Source: Earliella scabrosa
Lineage: Eukaryota > Basidiomycota > Agaricomycetes > Polyporales > Polyporaceae
Assembly (NCBI GenBank): GCA_022605405.1
Contig: JABYQQ010000022.1
Coordinates: 310,001-374,000 of the forward strand
Direction of reading: 5' to 3'
DNA: 64,000 nucleotides
Part shown: positions 58,436-64,000 of the stretch, piece by piece
Numbering within the stretch: position 1 is the first letter of the stretch
How the letters are laid out: every line of letters begins with the position of its first letter
Program-made: the position numbers and the translations under genes
Notes under the pieces: model-generated
What the model saw: the letters and a program-made list of their open reading frames with translations, nothing else
Told to the model about the DNA's origin: nothing
Databases searched by the model: none

Positions 58436-60456
58436 TCACTCGTCCACCACCTGGAGCTGTTCCTCCCCGAGTCCATGAGACTCTGCATCCTGCCAAACAT
58501 CATCGTCCCCACTCTCCGAGTCGTCTTTCTCCGAGTCGCCTTCCACAACGGCTACAAAGTTGGCGTCGGTCAACGTGAGACGCGGAAAGCGACCATCGGT
58601 CCTCGTGGGGTCGAGAGGATGTCGAGTGACCTCGAAGGTCATCTCGCAGATCAGATCCAGCTCCGGCTCGTCGCCCCATTCAACGTACTTGTCGATAGGG
58701 AACTCCTTCCTCAGCTCCGGCCACGAGAGGATGTGATCTTCTGGACAACGGTGGAAGGTCGGACCCTCGCGCGACGGATCTGGGAGGTCGCGATTGGTGA
58801 TGTTGGCCCATAAGCAGCCGAGCCGCGCATCCTTGTTCAGTGTCGAGGACGCTTTCGAGTCGTTGCATCCACCAAACTGGAGGGCGAGCCGACGCCATGT
58901 CGGAGGGTCTTTGTTGTCGGGGATGCAGTACGAGAACGCGACCACCGTCATAGACGGGATGATGTTCGAGGTCGGCGAGGTCGTGGTTCGAATGTCGATG
59001 TCTCTGGCGCGGTGGTCTGGCAGCAAGGAAGCGATGCGATGCTCTGGGAGTCGGATTGGGACGGAAAAGCCATGATTAATAGGAACATACAAGGTCGGAC
59101 GGATGGACGGCGACGGCGTCGGCTCTTCAAGGAGAATGTCCTTCCATACTGGGCGGCTCGCTTGGAAGATCCTCGTGTCATAGTCTGAGACGACTGTGAC
59201 TATTCTCGAGGTACAGACCCGATGGACAGGGAGCGTGCTGGTTTGTGAGCTACGTGACTGGACCCGCCTTCCTAGGGCGAGCAACAGCGGAGTTGGGCCT
59301 GTCTCGGCACTGGTGTTCCATGACAAGACGCCGAATGCGAACCCTTTGATGTCGATCATGGGGAGACGAGCGCGAATGCCGTACGATATAGTGTTGAAGG
59401 TGATGAGGCCGTCTCCTCTTTCTGCTTTCTTGAATCAGAACATGATGTCAGCTATGACACCCGAAGTCGCATGAATGGCCTACTCACGTCAACAGGATGT
59501 CGATCAGGCGGCCCAGCGAGTGGAGAGTAAACGACATTTGCAGCGTGCGCAAAGTCTCGGGGAGAATTTGCAAATAGAGACGAGCCTGGCAGATCCAGGT
59601 TCTCTTGCTCCCCGGAGTTGAGGACAGTCCACAGCTCAGTGGGGTCACCCCAAGCAAAGACCGTCGTGTCGTGGGTCTGCTTCATGATCTCCTCCTGCAA
59701 GCGTCGAAACGCTTTTCGCCCCTCTCCGTAGAGCGTCGGCATGTTGACGTCGAAGATCCCAAGCAGGCAGTAGGCCTGATCCTCCATTCGCGTCGTCTCC
59801 CTACGAGCTGCCCAAGACATGCGTTGAGCCACGCTCATGTCTGCTGGGCGCTGTTCCAGTCGCAAGACCGATGCAGGGATGCTGGTGACCTCCTCCAACG
59901 TCTCAGCGATGTCTGAACGGGATCCCAGATATTCCCAGGAGGCCGAGAGGAAGTGGACGATCTGGGGTGCGACGAGTTCCTGGAGGGTCCATCCTCGTTG
60001 ATGCCACCTGCTCCGCGCGAACTTGGACTCCGTGATCGGCGGGCCGAAGGACGGAAGACCCAGTTGAGCAACGCTGTAGGGCTTGCGGAAAGCGTACTTT
60101 GTGGGAACGTCTCGGAGATACGCATAGCACACGAGAGAGAGGGCGTAGTAGCGGAACATGGAATTGATGGCCTCTGAGAGCTCGGCGCTGCTCGTCTTGT
60201 CGATGCAGCAGGTGTCGATCCACACCCACTTGTACCCCTCGCACGCCGCGACCTCGCAGCACATCTTGATCTTCTCCGATACGAGGTCATGTGGGCGCTC
60301 GCCCGAGGCAGCGCAGCGGGCGTGGATCGCCTGGAGGTCTTGAAAAGAGTCTTCCTTCTCGTCCCAGACGTGCGAGAGGATGACGTAGCCCTCCGTGACC
60401 GCTTCGGGAGAGACAAAGTACTGATGTTGGAGGGTGAGGCTCTCGAGCAGCCACAT
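58436..60456 (-). CDS. HET-domain protein (vegetative-incompatibility type), paralogue 3
   Basis: About 653 residues from exons 60456..59488 and 59428..58436, an intact copy of the same subfamily as the pair at 11.7-16.5 kb. The HET domain shows YVILSHVWDEKEDSFQDL, GYKWVWIDTCCIDKTSSAEL and WHQRGWTLQELVAP, then MSWAARRETTRMEDQAYCLLG and MPTLYGEGRKAFRRLQEEI. The intron sits at the corresponding place to that of paralogue 1, just before the C-terminal region (ISYGIRARLPMIDIKGFAFG, VWKDILL, YVPINHGFSVPIRLPEH, LALQFGGC, CLWANI, CPEDHILSWPELRKEF). The C-terminus ends in an acidic tail (EGDSEKDDSESGDDD) absent from paralogue 1. It is transcribed away from the partial HET gene at 63077, 2.6 kb distant. 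Confidence 0.93.
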
Positions 60457-63076
60457 CGGGGGATCTGCGGGATCGATGAATAGGGGAATGCGGATAGAAG
60501 GTAAATCGTCTACTTACGACTCGACTATGGCGATGTGGGAACAGTAGCTTCGGATACCGCACTGGCAAGGGACTCAATGCACACAGATTGAGTGAGAGGT
60601 GACAAGCAGCGGAAGGATAGTCAACGAGGTCGTGCACGTAACGGACACGGTGGTGGGGACGTTGATCGCCAATGCTGTGCCCGAGAAGACGGACTCGCTG
60701 GCATATGTGGCAGGTGCAGCATGGCCAGGGGCATCGTGGAGCATAAGTGGCAGACGCACCAGTTGTACGCACCTGCTTCTCCACAAATCTGGCATGAGCC
60801 CTTCTACAACCTCTACCCCGCGAAGGGCCACATTCGCATCTTCCAGTGACCGTATCGCTGCGTCCCCGGTGCCACGTCTCTCGCACAGAGCTAACACGAT
60901 ATCAGGAGAGATAGACCGTAGCACTTAGGACACCGCCGACGCGGGGGATATGGCCTCTACGACACAGTAGTCATTGCGTGAGCGATGCCGACATGAGATA
61001 ACGGACCGGTTTGACACGCACCAGACGATGCCCCCAACAATCAAAACGCTTAAGCAAACCACCGGGGTTTAAGTCAGTCCTGGCAACAGTCCGTGGAGCC
61101 TCGCTACTCATACCCGCCATATGACCGCTAACTCACGAAGGACACAAGTTTACAGCCAGTGCGATTGTGGGGATGGAATAAACACATGTTGACTGACGTA
61201 CCTGGATGATACTCCCTCCTCTGTGTTCTGACACTCTTCCGAGTATCCATGTCTAGACCGCCACGCACAAGTTGTCTCCGTGTTGGCAACGTAGTGGTCG
61301 CTTATTCGGGCTTGCTGTGAGTGGCAGAACTTGTAGACGCACATACCGAGACACCAGTGAAGACACACGAATAGAATCCTAGCACAAAGGACGTTAATTA
61401 CTGTTAAGTACGGGTGTGGAGGTTGTCCTGGGTAAACAACTTGCAAGCGGCCAAGGAGTCGTCGCGTCGTCAATAAGCGCGGGCGAACCCGGCCCGCGCC
61501 CAGTTTGGGCCGCAATCTTGACTTTACTCAACGTCAGGGCCCAGGCTCGTCGTTCGTGTCGGCTAGTGCAGCCGGCCATAGCACCACGACCGAGTTGATG
61601 CAGGCTGTCCGATCTGTTGTGACAACACTCCTGAAGGCACGAGCTGGGTACATAAAGTATGCAACACCGGCGGTGGGAGTTAGGTCGAAAAGGACCGCAT
61701 ATCATGATGGGTCCTGGCAGAATGTCAGCAGGTGAGTTCTCATATACCTGAGGGTGCAGTCTCTAACGTCTCTAGCTGTGCAGCTAATACTCTCGATTTG
61801 TGTGCGCGCAGCCTTCTACTCTAGCGTGTACCAGAGGAGTGCGACATACTATTGTGATGCCACGGGAGGCGGGTGGCCGACTAGGAGCGCGTACATGGTC
61901 ACGCGTGGTGTATATTTGGAATACAGAGAGTACCGGTATACGGCCGGACAGCATACATGCACAGGAAAGTACAGTCGTGCACCGACACTGACATGGAAGG
62001 CGGGTATTTGTCCTTCCGACGGTCAATGCTCGGGCGCAGAGGAGCCTCATGTCCCTCGAAGACCAAGTTCTGTGGTGAGTTTCATCGGGTGCGTCTCCCG
62101 ATCTCTGACTGAATTGCCAGGCGTTACTCATGCGGAGCATTCCACTGCATGCTGCAATTTAACTCGACATGCACTATGTCCACGGTGTCCCACCATGAGG
62201 GGATCACACAGTGGTAGCGTGATAGGATGCGAAGCTGTGCTGGAATGACAGCTACGACAGGGATGCAGCGCTCTGACTGACACGGTTCCACTACTTAGCG
62301 TACCGAGATAATCCTCGGTCCTACCCTCGTCGCGAATGCTCGCAAAGCAGGTCTCACCAAGGGTGTCTTTCGGGAGATCGGTGCATACGACTCTAGTCAC
62401 AACTCACATTGATGATGTCAGATATTCGGACGCTGCATGTGCGAGTCCAATGCCGCGGCGTCTGAAGGCTGTGAAGGGGATGCAGAAGGCGTGCGGTCAA
62501 TGTCCGCAGATTGCAGATGCTTCTACCGCCTGTGTCGGGCGCTGAGTGAATCCTCCAAAGGGTCCTCATGCCTGCCGTTTGACCCCCCGCCTATCTCTTC
62601 TCATCTCTCTCTCCTACCCGTACGCAAACCTCTGCCCCTCCTAGTCCCTTCAGCGTGCGATCAGTGCAAGTGAATCATCTGTGAGGCTAGACATATTCTC
62701 TACATATTCGGTATTTTGGTTCTGATTCACCACCTATGATTCATGAACCTCTATTGTAGCGACACCCCGTCCTCGGCTGTTGCGATATCGACTCTCTATC
62801 CTTTCCCTACCCCCATCTCACCTCCCCTCCACAACTTCCACCCTCCCTCTTCCCTCCTCTCAGCCTCGTATCATCATTCTCGCAAGGTGAGAACTCTTCC
62901 TTGCTCCTTCGATCCCCGCGAGGTGTATATTGATAGCATACCCCAGTCTTGGCCGTTGTCCTTTCGGGTTCCTATCCGTTTTGAACACCGACACCTACCA
63001 CTTTGTATGTATGACTGATACGAATCTCATCGTGTCTGGTTTTGACCATATGACCGTAGCTTCCCGAATCCCCCAT
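60457..63076. other. Divergent spacer between HET paralogues 3 and 4
   Basis: Holds both promoters. A CT-rich stretch at about 62580-62880 is a typical fungal promoter feature for the plus-strand gene. A 164-codon frame starting at a GTG (61754) has no family match and is probably chance. An in-frame ATG at 63011 would add 22 residues to HET 4. Confidence 0.45.
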
Positions 63077-64000
63077 ATGCGGCTCCTCGACACAAAAACC
63101 CTCAAACTCAAGTCCTTCGTATCCCCGGAGGCCGTGAAGGAGGGCTACGTCATTCTCTCCCACGTATGGGATGAGAAGGAGGATTCGTTTCAGGACCTGG
63201 AGGCCATCCACGCACGGTGCTTCATGTACGGCGAGCGCCCCCATGACCTTGTTTCCAAGAAGATCAAGAAGTGCTGCGAGGTTGCAGCTCGTCGCGGATA
63301 CAAGTGGGTATGGATCGACACCTGCTGTATTGACAAGACGAGCAGCGCCGAGCTTTCCGAGGCCATCAACTCGATGTACCGCTACTACGCGCTCTCGCTA
63401 GTCTGCTTTGCCTACCTCAGCGATATTCACGTTGTTCGATCGGATCCGAGATTCTTCTTTGAGATCTATGTGGACGAGCAAGTGAGCTTTGTCAGAAGCG
63501 CTTGGCACACGAGGGGCTGGACTCTGCAGGAGCTGATTGCACCACCAATGGTTCAGTTCTATAATGCACAGTGGATCACTGTCGGAACAAAGTTCAACCT
63601 TGCTCACAAACTTGAAGACATCACACACATCCCTGCATCTATCCTTCGATTCGAAGAACCTCTTTCACGTTCAAGCACCGCACAAAAACTATCCTGGGCT
63701 TCCCGTCGGAAGACTACACGGCCTGAAGACAAAGCATATTGCCTCTTTGGTCTCCTTGATATCAACATGCCCACTCTGTATGGCGAAGGAGGAACGAAGG
63801 CCTTTCGGCGTCTGCAAGAGGAACTCCTCAAAAGATCTACAGACACTACTCTGCTTGCCTGGGGAGCAGCTTACGAGTTATATGAGCTACACAGTGCCTT
63901 CCACGAAGGAAATGCCCATCCTGCGGCCCTTCTCGCCGACGACCCGTCTCAATATGACGATGATAAACGTCATGGAGGATATGTGATGACCGGTCAATCA
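63077..64000 (+). CDS. HET-domain protein, paralogue 4 (partial, C-terminus beyond window)
   Basis: 308 codons in view, open to the right edge. The start at 63077 (MRLLDTKTLKLKSF) matches the opening of the other copies. The HET domain reads YVILSHVWDEKEDSFQDL, GYKWVWIDTCCIDKTSSAEL, AINSMYRYYALSLVCFAYL and WHTRGWTLQELIAP, followed by LSWASRRKTTRPEDKAYCLFG and MPTLYGEGGTKAFRRLQEEL, which has one extra residue against the GEGRKAF of its paralogues. It is more diverged after the HET domain than copies 1-3. Whether it has the shared C-terminal region cannot be seen. Confidence 0.9.
   Translation, partial: MRLLDTKTLKLKSFVSPEAVKEGYVILSHVWDEKEDSFQDLEAIHARCFMYGERPHDLVSKKIKKCCEVAARRGYKWVWIDTCCIDKTSSAELSEAINSMYRYYALSLVCFAYLSDIHVVRSDPRFFFEIYVDEQVSFVRSAWHTRGWTLQELIAPPMVQFYNAQWITVGTKFNLAHKLEDITHIPASILRFEEPLSRSSTAQKLSWASRRKTTRPEDKAYCLFGLLDINMPTLYGEGGTKAFRRLQEELLKRSTDTTLLAWGAAYELYELHSAFHEGNAHPAALLADDPSQYDDDKRHGGYVMTGQS

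Noticed and set aside
61754..62248. 164-codon Cys-containing frame
   Set aside because: It starts at GTG with the first ATG far inside, and shows no signal peptide or family motif; chance is the simpler explanation.

Overview
This is nuclear DNA from a filamentous basidiomycete, most likely an Agaricomycete and perhaps a polypore. It is GC-rich, its genes carry many short introns (about 50-70 bp, GT-AG), and its STE12 joins an N-terminal STE homeodomain to two C-terminal C2H2 fingers, an architecture known from basidiomycetes. I cannot name the species. Coordinates are the outer limits of coding sequence. Introns were placed by eye from splice consensus plus reading-frame continuity and protein-family fit.

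Left part (1-28 kb) is gene-dense and mostly housekeeping. On the minus strand lie a double-Myb telobox protein (cut by the window edge) and the proteasome lid subunit RPN9. On the plus strand follow an MCT-type MFS transporter, a BTB/POZ protein and the CCAAT-binding subunit HAP3/NF-YB. Two tandem HET-domain (heterokaryon-incompatibility type) genes come next; the second is split by a 268-bp TIR element with a TA target duplication. Then come MRD1 (pre-rRNA processing, minus), a divergent promoter shared with prefoldin subunit 3, a large SHPRH/IRC20-type SNF2-RING protein, and a mitochondrial FMP46-like redox protein.

Middle part (28-46 kb) is sparser: a single-pass membrane protein with a proline-rich tail, the ESCRT-II subunit VPS36 with two NZF fingers, and STE12 on the minus strand, separated by gaps of about 3 kb.

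Right part (46-64 kb) is a 12.4-kb stretch with no recognisable gene. It holds a three-armed inverted repeat and five short tandem arrays that all have a 7-bp period. It is followed by two more HET genes, one on each strand, the last cut by the window edge.

The most distinctive content is the HET family: four paralogues of one subfamily, the three with a visible C-terminus sharing a long unnamed C-terminal region, and one apparently inactivated by a small DNA transposon. The other genes serve separate conserved processes (proteostasis, rRNA processing, transcription, endosomal sorting) and show no joint pathway.
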